In this document: in pieces, positions 51,501-64,000 of the stretch
Layout: every line of letters begins with the position of its first letter
Position numbering within the stretch: position 1 is the first letter of the stretch
From: Ananas comosus
Lineage: Eukaryota > Streptophyta > Magnoliopsida > Poales > Bromeliaceae
Direction of reading: 5' to 3'
NCBI RefSeq assembly: GCF_001540865.1
Contig: NC_033628.1
Span: 1,798,001-1,862,000 of the forward strand
DNA length: 64,000 bases
Made by a program: the position numbers and the translations under genes
Notes under the pieces: generated by a model
Seen by the model: only the letters and a program-made list of their open reading frames with translations
Told to the model about the DNA's origin: nothing
Databases searched by the model: none

Positions 51501-52985
51501 GAACATATTCAAGTCAATGAATCAATCAGTACCACCGGAATTTCAATGAACAATATCCAAGTTCATGAACAAATCCACGCTATACAATCCACTCGAACCA
51601 TATCAAGTATAAACCAAGTTCATACCCAAATTTAGAACAATTATGTCAAATTTCATGAACAAACCTTCGATTGAACAATCCCAAATTCCAGTAGTGAACC
51701 TCTTTTTTATTGGCACCCTTACCTAGAGGTAACAAATTAAATATCGATCCCCTAAATTCAATCGCTCTCTCAGGCATATGTCAACGTCATTAGCATATAT
51801 CAAACTAAGGCGAACACTCTACCAAATTAGACAGAGTTCTAAGAGCTTATTGAATTGCCCTCGAATAATTTCAATTTTCATCGGACTACTAATACATATA
51901 CTTAGATTCATCCGGCTTAGCATGAATACCATATATCTTGGGGGCTTAGTCAAACCTTACTTTGCTCTGGCTAGCACACTATACATAGAGTGGAAAGGTC
52001 AAACGTGCTACGACTATGTCTAACCCGTATATACATTAGGTCTAGTTAGCCTTTTGCGTTAGCAATTATACCTAGAGTGATATTCTTTACCCGATCGAGC
52101 TGTTAATACAATATACTTAGCAGCTCAAATCGACTACCCTACTACAGTGATATTTAGGGTCTTAGTCAGGACCTTCATTCTAGCACAATATTAACTAGAA
52201 GTGAAACTCGAGGTTAATCTACATCATCATACTCGGGAATAGCACGTGCTCTCACTTGTCGGTAATTCGACCACGCTCAAATACAATTATACTGAGGGTC
52301 TGGGTGACATCCTTCACCTTGAGAAATACAACCAAGATTGAATTATAAATCGACTCTAAGACATACTTACGAGCATTAGACACAATCTACACTACATAGA
52401 GGGTTTAATATCGAATTAGATTCTTAACACAACTATACTATAGATCTAGTTGCGGCCCCCACACTCAATACATTATACCTTGAGGGTAGCTGATCACATC
52501 TCATCTTGGAAATATTAAACCAAGCTTGAACATAATCGGAATCTAAGAACTATATACTGTAGAGCAATTAGACTCTAAAATTACAGAGCGATCTCAATAT
52601 TGATAGGGTTTTAACACAATTATTTATTAGGAACCTAGTTTCAACCGTCAAATTGACACTGATCCTAATACATACACTAGTATCAATTCGATGTAAAGAT
52701 GGGGTGCATGCCCTGCTTAAGCCATCGTAAACAGGCAATTCATATCAATTAAAATTCAATTTGCTGTTTTGTGTCTCTTCTTGACTCTCGCACTCTCACA
52801 CTCTCTCGCGCTCTCTCTCTCGAGGGTTCCTTAAACACGAAAGTTGTGGTGGTAAATTAACAACCAGGTTCTTGAGTTGTTTGGAAGCCACTCTCACTCT
52901 GATTTCAAAATAAAACATAAACAATTTTAATCCTTCTACTGAATGCCATGCTAGAAACAACTCGCGGGCCGGTTCAGTTTCGCGG
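48525..52985. repeat. 4.4 kb extra block with several tandem-repeat families, absent from the first arm
   Basis: It replaces a few tens of bases at about 38690 in the first arm. Contents: a GC-rich stretch (48715-48930); units of CGTGCGGCCATCTTCGTG type at about 49094, 49164, 49247, 49299 and 49349; a purine-rich A/G run (49490-49880); A/C-rich units around CAAGTTCCATGAACAAATCC (51240-51680); and a roughly 190-bp imperfect unit (e.g. ATACTGAGGGTCTGGGTGAC near 52286 and ATACCTTGAGGGTAGCTGAT near 52477). No protein is recognised. Confidence 0.6.
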
Positions 52986-53728
52986 CAGACATGTAGGGAG
53001 GCAGGTTGGTTTCAAAGATTCTTGATAATGATGGGCTTGTTGGACGCATAAACGCATTAACCCTTATCTAAAGTATATTCAACCAATTGTAAAAGTAAAA
53101 CATTCTTTTTAAACGCAAAAGTATCAAATCAATGTAGGAAATGAGAAAATATGAAAATATATGGGGTCACAAATCTAGTGGTGAGTTGACTTTGCTGTCT
53201 AATTATTCCTCTTTGTAATCAGAGGGGTTTTTTTAAATCAATTGTCCGTCATCTATCAATCTTAATTATAATCACTAAGCTAATAATAAATAATGTTTAT
53301 CAAACAGCTAATAACTAACTATGTTTTTACCAAAAAAAAAAAGCTGCTGTCAACAAAAAGTCAACTGAATCTAATTGACAGACCCATTGTATTCCTAATT
53401 CAGACCCACTAATGCTGCTGTATAGAATCTAACATAAAACCATACAACCACAATTTTCTAGGGAGACAATGATTCTAAGCTTTTGTTATTTTCACAACAA
53501 AACTACACATTTTTAAATTCAATTGAGAAAGGAATCTCAAGTCTTCTAATTTAGAGACTTGTCCCTGTCGCACCTCTCAGCAGTATAAAGTACAAACAAT
53601 TATCTCCGATTTATCCTCTATGTGTAATATTTAATATAAAGAAAATTGACGACTCTACATTCTTCGATGTTGAGAAGATAGATCAACAGTATGCCGAAAA
53701 TAAGGATGTACAACACTGATAAAAGGAG

Positions 53729-56700
53729 ATGGCCGGATGATTCTAAAGCCGCTATTACCGGACGTATGGCCACTCGATTGGGCGATGCTTGATGAAGAGC
53801 GACCAGGTACACGATAGACTTATTTGGGCATTACAGGAGATTGCAAAGGAAGTTCAAGAAGGCTCGAGATCGGTAACGGAGTTTCGTTGAGGACGCTGCT
53901 GCAAGAAGAAGACGCAAAACGACAAATCAGAACTGGTGAGGCGATTATGAGAGAAACCAATCTATGAAGCTGCTCAACATCATTGGACCGAGTGTTGGAT
54001 ATGAAGCCAGAGAAGCACAGAACCAAGGAACAAAGGCCAAGTTGCAATAACTACAAGTTTCATAAGTTGGAATTATTGTTATTTCGGTAAGAGTTTTAAG
54101 ATCGACGCAATTTAAAGTGTAGATATGGCTGTTTGATTTTAGTTTCTTGCGTAGATGTTTTTGCTACAGAAAGACACTGATTTTTCGTCCTGATAAAATC
54201 TTGAGTAAATGATCATTTTTGATGTTGCCTAGTGACCGTGGGCAGTTTCAAATTTCTACAAAATTTTCGTGACAACATCAATTGTACAGTTCCTCAAACA
54301 TTTTGTTAGATCTATGGCTATGAACTTAGGGAATTCTTTATCTGACAAGGGACCGTCCGGCGTATCTCCCTATAGTTCTTGCTGCACAAAGTTGAGCTTT
54401 GTTACGAGATGCGAACAATCTAAGGCGCTAAAATCAGAAAGTGAATTGCCATCTTAAAGAAAATTCAGCTTCTGCTAATGATCAACAGTGACCCATAAGC
54501 AGACACAAATTGAGTAGTAAAATGTACTCAAGTATGAGGTCTGACATGTTGGACAGAGTATAGGAACTTGATACTGAGTAATTTTGTTTAGCATGTTACA
54601 GAAAAGGAGAAGAGGTTCACTTCTTCTTTGGCGATAGTCGGGGCTGGCGGGATTGGAAAGACGACTTCTGCTAAAAGGATATACCGAGGAATGGGAAGAT
54701 AACGGGCACCACCCGCCGCCGCCACCACCGCCCCACACCCCCAGTGACCCAACCGCTTATTCCAGAATAATATATGGGTCTGCTCGCTCGCTCTCTCGCG
54801 TAACAGCCCTCCTCCACGGAGTCAATCGACTTGCTGGCGGTAGATTTACCGAGGGCAGAGTTTATTGTCAGGTCTGCAGCCATAATATATAAAGAACAAA
54901 AAAAAGAAAAAAAAAAAAAAAAAAAAAGACAAAAAAATATACCATAGCATAAAACAAAAAATATAGATAGAATGTAACATAGAAGAACCCAGGCAAACAA
55001 CATACAGAAAAGCGAAATTTATAGAAACTACACTATAAAAACACCAGCATGAAAAGATAAGGCCAAAAACAAGGCATAAAATAACATCGAGTATATATAT
55101 TAAACGAGCATAAAACAGAAAACAAACAAAAGATGAACAGCACTAAAGAAACTCGGACGAAGAAATAAGTTTAACCGAAATACGAATACTAATGTGAAAC
55201 ATTGACAAAAACACTCGAAAAACCGAACAAATAAAAAGAAAACCAATAACAAAAAAAAACAAAAAAAACAAAAACAAAAAAAAAAACACAAACTCCCCCC
55301 CCGTCGCCCCCTGACCCACTTGCCCGACCCGGCACCCTCCAGTCATCACTCCACCCAAACACACCCCCGCACTCAGCAAGCTTGGCACTGCTCTGCATCA
55401 GTCCACAGTAACTCCACAATGAGGAGGAAATCAAATTTACGGAATGTTATTATGGCCCCGAAATAAATTTTCGTCCTCTGGGGAAATGCAACGGCCTTCG
55501 TTTGGCATCAAGTTTACCGATAGCGAGCCAGCCTCGTTTTGAGAACTACGGAGAGCGATAGTAAAAAAAGACATGGAAGCCATGACGTCTAGTTAAGAAA
55601 CCTCATCGCGTTTCTGCGAATTGAGCCATCTCTCCCTTCAGCGCGAAGTAATGGGAGCTCTTTTATTTAAGCTACGAATGATTTGCCCGCCTCAGTTTAG
55701 CACATGCCTTTTACTATTGGCTCATTATTTTCCAATGCCAGCTGTTTACCTACATCTCAATCGTAGCAAGCTTCTTATTGATCAATGTGACTTGAGGACC
55801 CAATCGGGAATTGCAGTATGAGACTAGAAAAAGATGATTCTACTAGAAGAGAATAGCAACAAGAGCTTACTGCCACCATGAATTAGTTCAGTAAGACACA
55901 TCTGCTCCCAAAACGAGCCACGCCAATACCATAACGGGACAACAGCTCATTCGCAATTGACTGCCCGATACCCTCTTACAATCCTTGGCGGCAAATTCTC
56001 TGCCGAAGAAGACCATTTTCTTCACGCCCCACAAGCACCCGATGCTCGCAATTGAACTGTCATCAACGAGCTCGGGACCGCGTATACTCCGCGAGCAAAG
56101 AAATAATGCTTATGTGACCATCCTCCCACAAATGAAGATCAAAAACGATAAGAGAGCTCTAACCATTGCTTCTCCTCCATGAATCATTCAAACAGAAGGG
56201 GTGCGCACTCTGGACGAAGTTTACTTTAGTTAAAGCTTTCCGTTGCCTCCGGTCTTAGACCTTAGATGAAACAGCCAATCAAAGCAAATTCCAGAACATT
56301 GAGAAGAAATTTATCTACACCCTTAGGTTACCTCAATCTTTTCCTCAAACAAGGTTAGATTACATCCGAAGTCTATTAGGCATCTTGGAACTTTCAATTC
56401 TTAGGCCTTCCAAAAGAGTGTAACGCGACTCAGGTGCCTTCGAACGCCAGGGACTCGAACAGCTAAGAAGGGCTGAGAGCCTTGATCTTGCAGGGACCTA
56501 GAGCAATCCACGCTGAACCTGTGCCATTTTAAAAATATGGTAAGTTGAAACTCTAAACACAGCTATCCGGGCTTTCGTTGGTGCTCGTGAATCGGTGGCC
56601 CCCCGCGCCGGTTATGCGTTGAGGAAGAGCTGACAATGTGGGCTGCAATTTTAGCAAGAATCATAGCATCTTGCCTACGAGAACTCTAGTACAACAATTC

Positions 56701-57775
56701 CAACTTTGGCTGAACCTATGGAGACGTGCCTAATGCACCAAACACACCTACCCTCAATGCCCCTCCCCACATCAGCCCACGTCGGCGGAGCGAACTTAAG
56801 AAACAAGGCCCCCCCTCACTTGATTGACGCGAGCGCAGAGCTCTAGGTCCCCTGTAGCCATGAGAGCAGGAGATAATTATCATTTGAAGTTGTGACAATA
56901 AAAGAGTAGAAGTAAGATCTTCGAGGAGCTCCCTGCCCCCACCATGTTGGCAGTCTATTTAAGATTCACCTGAAACTACTCTCGGCACCAAAGTACCCAT
57001 CTTGTGATAGTCGCTGGTTTTTGCTTCCGAATCTCCGCATCGACTAGAGATCACTTAGTATACTGTAGCTCTCGACGGGCTTCCACCGGTAGGGCAACTC
57101 GCGCCCAAATTGAAATTTCTTGTCCGCGCCCACCTAACAGATCTTACGTAATTGCAGGCCATCGCGGCTACGAGATGGTTAGGGACCGAAAGAAACAGGT
57201 AGGCATTTTCCCAGAACTGGAAAAGGTTTCATTAACGAACATGGCCAAGTTTAGCAAAATGGTCGGATTCGGGAAAACGGGACGCTCCCACTTCCTGGCG
57301 AATACGTTCCAGCTCGAAAGCTGCCCTTACAGTTGAGATCTTACCCAGAACGTCTCAAACGTGCCACTGCTCCACTACGAGGTTATGGTGTGGTTGACGC
57401 GAGATTTCGGATTCATTTTAGAGAACTCGAAACATCCGACAAGACCTCAGCGTGTGGAAACACGCGCAGCACTTATGAAGATCACAAAACTTGTTCCTGC
57501 CTCCCTCACAAAAGCTATTAGCATTAAAGTACTGCCTGCATTGTAAGACTTGTACGGAGCATATCTGTTCGCTTACGTACGAGTGTGCAATTTTGCACGG
57601 ACTGACCAGGAATGGAATGGTGGGGATTTAATAATAATAAGAAATGATGAGAATTAAAAATATAAGGATTGGCATTGCTACAAGATGAACTTCAAGAGAG
57701 CTCTGCACATCCGGTGCGTGGCGAATTGCGAAGAGCTAGTAAAAGAGTATGCGGAGCCATGTTGCCGGTGGGGTA
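53729..57775 (+). pseudogene. Noisy copy of the CC-NB-LRR gene
   Basis: Begins at ATGGCCGGATGATTCT (counterpart of the first-arm start), with GCCACTCGATTGGGCGATGC shortly after. The P-loop is readable at about 54633-54680 (AIVGAGGIGKTTSAKR). The sequence ATACCCTCTTACAATCC near 55965 supports Thr at the MHD position. An A-rich insert at 54890-55310 interrupts the NB-ARC. The 3' end is readable to about 57770 (GAGCTAGTAAAAGAGTATGC). Dense frameshifts preclude translation. Confidence 0.75.
54890..55440. other. A-rich low-complexity insert inside the NLR copy
   Basis: About 420 bases dominated by A with scattered C/G, then CCCCCCCCGTCGCCCCCTGA. The first arm has ordinary NB-ARC coding sequence here. 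It looks like a low-quality base-calling patch, not a poly-A insertion, since no retroposon tail or target duplication is seen. Confidence 0.55.
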
Positions 57776-57899
57776 ATAGTCGATACATGCGCGACTACTT
57801 TCCTCGTACAAAAGAAGACCTCTCAGCTTTACGGATACTCCAAACAATTGAAAACTACACCACCACGCACCAGGCCACGGAGGCACCACACCACCATAC

Positions 57900-58580
57900 A
57901 CAATCAACCACAAGAGACAGAAGACAGAACGAAGAAGAAGAGAGCCTCTGTAAGGACACGACGACAAGGACAATAGGCACTGTTGTACCTGCGAAACGAG
58001 CACAATGCAGAACCAGAAACTAAGCCACGAATCGCGTTAAATGCAACCCTTGCATGAACCACAAACTAACAAAAGGAAGATGAAGTCGTTCATTAGAACC
58101 AAGAGTGTTCTTTTGATATCTCGATTCTGTCGCCTCGAATTCAAATTCAGATACAAAAGTTGAAGCTGATGAAGTGTGCTGGTTCCTGTCGTTGCCAGAA
58201 ACGCTTCTCATTGCTGGCTATTTGTCGATACACCAGACTGAGGACGGAGTTCGTGGAACGCCGCAGGCCGTTCGGCTCCAACAAGAGCACGGCAGCTGGA
58301 GGCATCCGGCTATCGACCGTGGCACCCCACCACCACTTCACTCGGCGCTGCCGTTGCCTGGCCGCCTCGACACGACAGGAGGATGACACCGCGGTGGGGC
58401 GGGCGGATGCTCCGTCGCGCCATCCGTGTTTGCGAGGGAGGGCGGTGCAGATTGTGAGGGTATCGGTCGTTTCGTAGGTAGCAATTTGTGATCTGATTAC
58501 GCAGCTGTTCATGTTCGTTTTGCGTTGTTGTTCGACGTGTGCGACAGATAAAATTAGTAAGAAAGCGAGGTTTAAATTTA
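57900..58580 (+). pseudogene. Noisy copy of the C-terminal membrane-anchor gene
   Basis: Counterpart of 32720-33300: AAGCCACGAATCGCGTTAAA, GTTGAAGCTGATGAAGTG and GATTACGCAGCTGTTCATG are shared. The stretch from about 57775 to 57900, opposite the N at 33475, does not align well and may contain sequence missing from the first arm. Confidence 0.7.
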
Positions 58581-58599
58581 AAAAATCATAGAATCCTAG

Positions 58600-60930
58600 C
58601 GGTCATTTATACCGAGTGTACTCTGGTTTTTTTTTTTTTTCTTTTTTTTGGGGTTGAGTTGCTTAATAATGTGGCCCCCTGATAATCAATTAATTCTATG
58701 CCACTAAAAGTTTGCGATTCTATTTAATATTACGGATACTACAACTAAATTAGGGGGTTGCATAAATTGATGTGGGGATTTGATTTAAATATTATCATTT
58801 AGTAATTGTTTAGATTGTTTCTGCAAAGATATTTACATAAAAAAAAATCCTATAGATATTTCAATAGCGTCCACTAGAATAATATGTAAAAAATGTTTTG
58901 TGAAAAACTTCGTATCGTCCGTGTGACAGGGATACCTGAATACATAATGGTGGCGTATAAACAAATATATACATAGAGCAATATGTTATGTAATAAAAAA
59001 AATAATTAAGTGCTCAGGGTGGCATTAAAGAAACTTAACCGAACAAAATATAAGAATGAATATACTTGAAACTGAAAGATTAGAATACGTATAACCAGAA
59101 TCAATAGTCTATAACCCATTATATACAATTAAAAGACGATGTAATTAAGAAAACCAGACTTTTTTTTAAAACACCAATTTATAATAAATAATCTAATCGT
59201 TATTGAAAGCAAAAAAGCAAAAAACAAACAGTTTTGCTTTTCGTTATTATATACTTACTCATAACAATGCAATGATCATAAAATCGCGCATCCAACAGTG
59301 AACAATAACACACTTATATTTCAAATATTTTTGAACTAAATCGAAATATTATATGTATAAATTCAGGACCCACTATTTCTCTGTTATGCATCAAAAAAAA
59401 TTTTCCCTTGACGCCACTGATACAAGACCATCTTAACCCCAATTTACTGTCTCATTCCCTCACCACTCTTCTCTCGATACTAAACCTTTACTCCTTACAA
59501 AAAAAAAACACAAAACAGCCCACGCAAACCCCACCGAATACCCACACACGCAATGCGTCCGACGGACCCAATACAAAGGCTCACATCTCACACTCATCTC
59601 ATAACCGCCCCCTAACTACCTACTTACATTACAAAAAATTTAGATTGCAATGAATTCCATAAACACCAATCACAAAACCAACAAATTACTAAATAAAATT
59701 AAATCTACCAGACCAAATAGTCGATACTGCGGATGCGCTCTTAAATTAAAGACACAAAAGCTTGTCAACTTTGAAACACAATTTAGAAATAGTAGTCAGA
59801 GAAAAAACTGTCAGAGCTGCAATATCACATACAATAGATAAACTGACTCATAGACGCATATATATTGCTCACAAAAAAAAACCAGTCCAACAAATTAAAA
59901 AACTCAACACGAGCAAGAGACGGCTATACTTATGCTGCTACCACTATATAATCTACTCTCTAATCTCCAAGCATCACAACTATTATCCTCGCAACCCTAG
60001 TAAGTGAGCCAGAGGAGAAAAAAGCCAAAGCAACTTGGCCATGAATCTACAAGTGCTCATAACACAACCATCATTTTATATTACCAAAAAAAATAAAAAT
60101 TATAGCACTAAGTAAATTTCAAGTTGATAGCCATTTTCTAATTGAAGCAACGACAAGAACAAAAAGTCCACGAGTCACACAAATTCAATCTAACATTTGT
60201 AATAATTTTTTTATGTTTTATCTTTTTTTCAGAACCAAAATAACAAAAATTAAGAAGAATAATAAATGCACCAATACACCAATGAAGGAAACTAAAATAT
60301 CATGGCAAAAAAAGTATGTTCACAGAAAATAATGGAATATTGACAAGAAAAAATAACGAAATTAATGACATAACTAAACAATACAAAAGCATACAACAAA
60401 GAAAAAAAAAAAATAGAAACATGCGAAAGGAAGGAAAAATGTTCGAAGATTTAACCACAAGTAAAATTCAAAATATAGAAGAATAGAAAAAAATAGATAC
60501 AAAAACTAGGAATATAAAAGTGAATAAAATTCGAGTATGTACGGATAAACAGTAAATACAATCAAAGATAACAAGTAAAAAAGTATTTAAAAAAAAGGCA
60601 TAAATTCTTCCCATCTTGGGTATACCCAAAGAAATCTAATACGCCAATTTTACAAAAAAATATATAATAGAGAATAAAATAAAAAAAATCTGACAAAAAA
60701 AATAAAAAAACACAAACTATAATTATAATGAACTGGGAAATATTTGGCAAAATAATATAAAAAATGGATCAAAAAAGTAGAAAAAATGATAAAATTGATC
60801 AAGAGACAAAATATTTAATGAAAAGAAGGAAAACAAAAAGTAGAAAAAAAACATGCTTTGATCTTGAAAGCAATAAAGAGAGAAAGTTTGTTAATATAGA
60901 AATTCTAAAATTAAACCTATTGAAAAATTC
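58600..60930. repeat. Noisy copy of the UGGT 3' spacer
   Basis: Matches 30900-32670 in reverse, including the poly-A/T run (58628-58650 against about 32640). No independent gene content. Confidence 0.65.
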
Positions 60931-60934
60931 ACGA

Positions 60935-63900
60935 AGCTCAGAATTGGGATTCTGTTCTTCATTGTTATCGCTTTGAAGCTGTCAGGATGGGTGGAAGGGT
61001 GGAACTGACTGGTTGGATCTAGTTGTTACCCACTAATGATTTTTTCTGTCGGTTACTCTTTCTCCATCGCATCGGAGATCACCCCGACCTCCGAATTATT
61101 AAATTGCTGTTAGCACCCTTCGGAACCAGAGAAAAAAGATGGCATGATATGCAAACTGGAGAAATAGAGAGAATAATTTTAAAACAAAAGATTAAAATGA
61201 GCAGTTAAAGTTCCTGTAGCTTTGGTCTTGTTCACGCTGGATTGTTGCCAGAGATCAATGGTCTTTGCCTTGACTCGTCGCGTTCCCACGACCAAGACTC
61301 AACCATAACCATTCCTCTGTGGGAGAGATTAATATCCTGGTACGGGATTGTGCTCGCATAGTTTGAAGGTCCTGTAATATAGCAAGATCTTTAAATAATC
61401 CTTTCATATAAACTGTGCTCCATGTGGAATCTATATAACAACTGTGAGTGATATGCGATATACATCTTATGCAAGTGAAATTTATATTTCCAGAGGAACA
61501 GCAGACTTATGGCCGTGATGCTGTTGAACCATAAATCTTGTTTCATTCGTTCTTCTGTACTTGCTAAATTTAAGCTATTTAAAGAATTATGGGAGCATTA
61601 CAGTCTTCAAATTGATAAACTCTCAAGAACTTTACTCTGATAAGATTGGAGAGACTGATCTTGGGATTCCTTGCTGAGGGTTTGCATAAGTATCCATACA
61701 GGTAATTTCACACGCCGCCAGTGTGGTGGCCGAAAAGTTGATCAGCAATCAAACAAGGTATAAAATCAGCTGTAGACAATCAAGTGTCAGTGCACTCATC
61801 AATCTTAATGAGTCAACAGCGAATTCATATAACAAGATGGAAAATTCATCTACTTATATGTAGGTTTTTCTCGGTAAAATGCATCTTCCAGAAACCCTTT
61901 TACAAGAAGAACATTAAGAACGCTCTTAAGACTGACAATGCCTAGAAAAAGAAGAATTAAAAACAAAACCCAAAAAAAAAAAAAAAAGAATAGAAAGAAA
62001 CATTCTCTAATTAATTTCCTGTAAAGACTTCTAGAAGTCAATGTACTACAGGATATTAACCTGTCTCCAAAATCGATATCCATACCATCTCTTTAATTAA
62101 TCTGTCACAAGAATAGGATGGTATATGCAAGAGCCTCCCTTTCAGATCTCACTGTATAGAGGGTTCTCCCATGTTTTCGTCTAACAACTTTTATCTGCAT
62201 ACAACAAAAATTAACGCGCACAATAAAGTACCAAGCGAGGGGACAAATGGAGAAAGTCGATTCATGCTTTACATAGAGACAAAGAAATGTTTAGAAGTTT
62301 TTGCTATAAATGTACCCGTACATTTTTCTTCCCACTATATTCAAATACAGGCAAGTCAGTTTGTTTAAAATTATTCATACAGCAAAACAAATGACTAGCA
62401 CGTAGATCTTTTGAGAAAGAATAAAGATACGAATAACAAATAAAACAGTGATGTGAGGAAAATTCTCTGAAGAAACTTCTTGGAAGGCGAAGAGGAAAAT
62501 ATCGGACATGAAGAAATAAGATTTTATACAGCCCATAATGATTCCGCTTGCTTTCTCATCTCTGTTTTGTGATTGAACACCATGTTGGGACTTGTAGGGA
62601 TTAAGCTTCTATACTCAGGATCCATACTCTTGTTGCCTAATAATATGGAGCTCATAACATTCAATAACATGTGGAGTTAGAAAGTTATTTACAAGCAAAT
62701 AGTTTTACAAATTACTCTGCGACAAAAAAACAAAACCGGGCATAGATATCTTGAATGGAGGGGTGATGAGATTAATTTTTTATGAACCAAAAAAAAAAAA
62801 AAGATTTGATCCTGGTCTTAGCAGGATATTCATTTAACGAAACACTCTAATATATTCATGATCTGCAGGAAGCGCTCCTGATTAGCGCATATAAATTAAG
62901 AAGCACTCTATGAAATCAAAGTCGGTTAAACATTATACATTCAAAAAAGAATAGCCTAACGAAAGATCAGTTATTACATGGTACGAGCTGTGAATCCAGG
63001 GAAAAATGCCCAGGCGCCGCCCACCCCCCCCCCCCCCCGGGGAATATTTGGGGGTGAAAATGAGGGGAGGGGCCTCCCCCGCCCACCCCCCCCAAAAAAA
63101 TGGAAAGACAAATACCTTGAACTTCACAATCAATTCTGAGACGATACTTCTCTCGACGCGCGAAAAAATTTCGACCCGGTGTATCACTCGCTCTTGACTT
63201 TGCAAAGGTCTACATCAGTTCGTTGTGTATTTGATTATTGTGCAGGAGAATACAAGAACAATGCCAACTGCACTGATCATTAAAGATGGCCGTGCTACAA
63301 TAAACAGTGCGGGACATTCTTAAATGGATTTGACTCGCGATTTAGATGGCTGCAGTTGTGACGATTCTCTAGTCCCTGTGTTTAGAAGATGAGCTGCAAT
63401 GTTGCATCCCGCAGTTATACTTTTCTACTCTTTTCTGTGGGTGATATGAAGGGCGAAGAACGAAAGAAAAAAGGGAAGGCAGCCGGAATAATTACCTTAT
63501 GGTTTAAGTATCCTTTACGATCCTCTTGCGACCTGCTGACTGCAGGACTGACCGAGTTGAGGGTCGAACCCAGGAATTTCAATAGGTAGTCACGACGCTG
63601 TTCTACATGCCAAATGAATGCAGGTCAATTGACGATACAGTAGCCTAACCTTCGCAGTGTAACGGCACCAATTAAAGTGTGCACAAAAAGACAAGCTGCC
63701 ACGCGTATTTCTGATCAGAAAGGCCTAGCACGCCGCCCGACGATAGTATGATCATAAATTGTGTTGCACACATTGCCCTTTTAACAGACTCATGGAATGC
63801 TTAAGTATTTAAAACAATTCATCAATCAGTTTCCAAGTTTTCAAACAGACAGAATTATTCATCACCCCTCTCTAAGACGGACTCTGGGCTCGGAGTTTTT

Positions 63901-64000
63901 ATGTTTTATCTCGGTGATACTTGATACGAGCAGGTTACAGATTCTGAATCATTGATTTAGTATGGTTTTACTGGTTGAGAATAGTGATCAGGACAGAGTT
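60935..64000 (-). pseudogene. Noisy copy of the UGGT 3' end
   Basis: Reverse counterpart of about 28090-30899: last exon near 60940-61130 (CATTGTTATCGCTTTGAAGC), exon 36 near 61230-61370 (AGAGATCAATGGTCTTTGCC), and the 44-nt exon once near 61860-61905. The copy runs off the right edge inside an intron. Frameshifts are dense. Confidence 0.8.

Larger units (their letters stand above)
47656..64000. repeat. Inverted, error-rich copy of 28090-39519
   Basis: Reverse-complement match to the first arm across P450 (48150 pairs with about 39040), NLR start (53729 pairs with 36762), membrane-protein gene (58020 with 33215), UGGT exon 36 (61230 with about 30620) and UGGT intron 30 (63970 with about 28100). 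Differences are mostly single-base insertions spread evenly over exons and introns; the NLR-to-UGGT part spans about 10.2 kb against 8.7 kb in the first arm. Large differences are a 4.4 kb extra block and the missing MULE. It may continue past the window edge. Confidence 0.9.

Noticed and set aside
49094..52690. CRISPR-like or centromeric repeat array
   Set aside because: Units are imperfect, variable in spacing and lie in low-accuracy sequence of a plant nuclear genome; no spacer-repeat regularity.
54890..55440. Retroposon poly-A tail inserted in the NLR copy
   Set aside because: A mix of A runs with scattered C/G over hundreds of bases, no target duplication, and it lies in the noisy arm; more like a poor base-calling patch.
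63015..63105. GC-rich C/G homopolymer element near the right end
   Set aside because: It corresponds to an ordinary G run at about 28895 in the first arm; expansion at a homopolymer in noisy sequence explains it.
47656..64000. A biological palindrome or inverted cluster with decayed pseudogenes
   Set aside because: Not excluded, but the insertion-rich, position-independent errors point to unpolished reads. A simple missed-adapter read-through is also disfavoured, because there is a 6-8 kb spacer, an empty MULE site and a 4.4 kb extra block.

Overview
This is plant nuclear DNA: long introns with GT-AG borders, AT-rich intergenic sequence, CT-rich leaders, MITEs and a CC-NB-LRR gene. Codon use and transposon style suggest a monocot. 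Pineapple or a relative is my best guess, but that is inference only.

Positions 1-39500 read as good-quality assembly and hold, in order: (1) the 5' part of a coatomer zeta gene on the minus strand, running off the left edge; (2) a complete 12-exon gene for the beta subunit of mitochondrial succinyl-CoA ligase, minus strand, 3259-8963, 425 codons, with a hAT-type MITE in an intron; (3) a transposon-rich interval, 9.1-13.2 kb, with a Harbinger-type element, two adjacent small MITEs and a Mutator-type element with a GC-rich core; (4) a complete 37-exon gene for UDP-glucose:glycoprotein glucosyltransferase, plus strand, 13625-30899, 1631 codons, whose exon phases all close; (5) the 3' part of an unrecognised membrane-protein gene, joined through a single N to (6) a CC-NB-LRR gene, minus strand, to 36762; (7) a 1.2 kb Mutator-type element with a perfect 9-bp target duplication; (8) the last two exons of a CYP85-clan cytochrome P450, minus strand. 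The genes are not functionally linked: vesicle coat, TCA cycle, ER glycoprotein quality control, immunity and P450 metabolism.

Positions 39500-64000 are different. A run of 25 N (45757-45781) is flanked by about 1.9 kb that occurs twice in the same orientation, as an unmerged overlap. From 47656 to the right edge the sequence is a noisy reverse-complement copy of 39519 back to about 28090: P450 end, NLR, membrane-protein gene and UGGT 3' end. It carries dense single-base indels in exons and introns alike and is roughly 18 percent longer than its counterpart, as expected for unpolished long-read sequence. Every gene there is unreadable and I treat them as copies, not genes.

The most informative observation is that this noisy copy is not simply the same molecule read backwards. 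It lacks the Mutator-type element at 37202-38408 (an empty site) and carries about 4.4 kb of tandem-repeat sequence absent from the first arm. It is therefore either a second haplotype joined the wrong way round or a real inverted duplication captured by raw reads. The noisy copy also shows that an exon duplication in UGGT beside a single N is an assembly error. I saw no convincing new biological system; the strongest signals are structural and assembly-related, plus two probable GC-AG introns and an altered MHD motif in the NLR.
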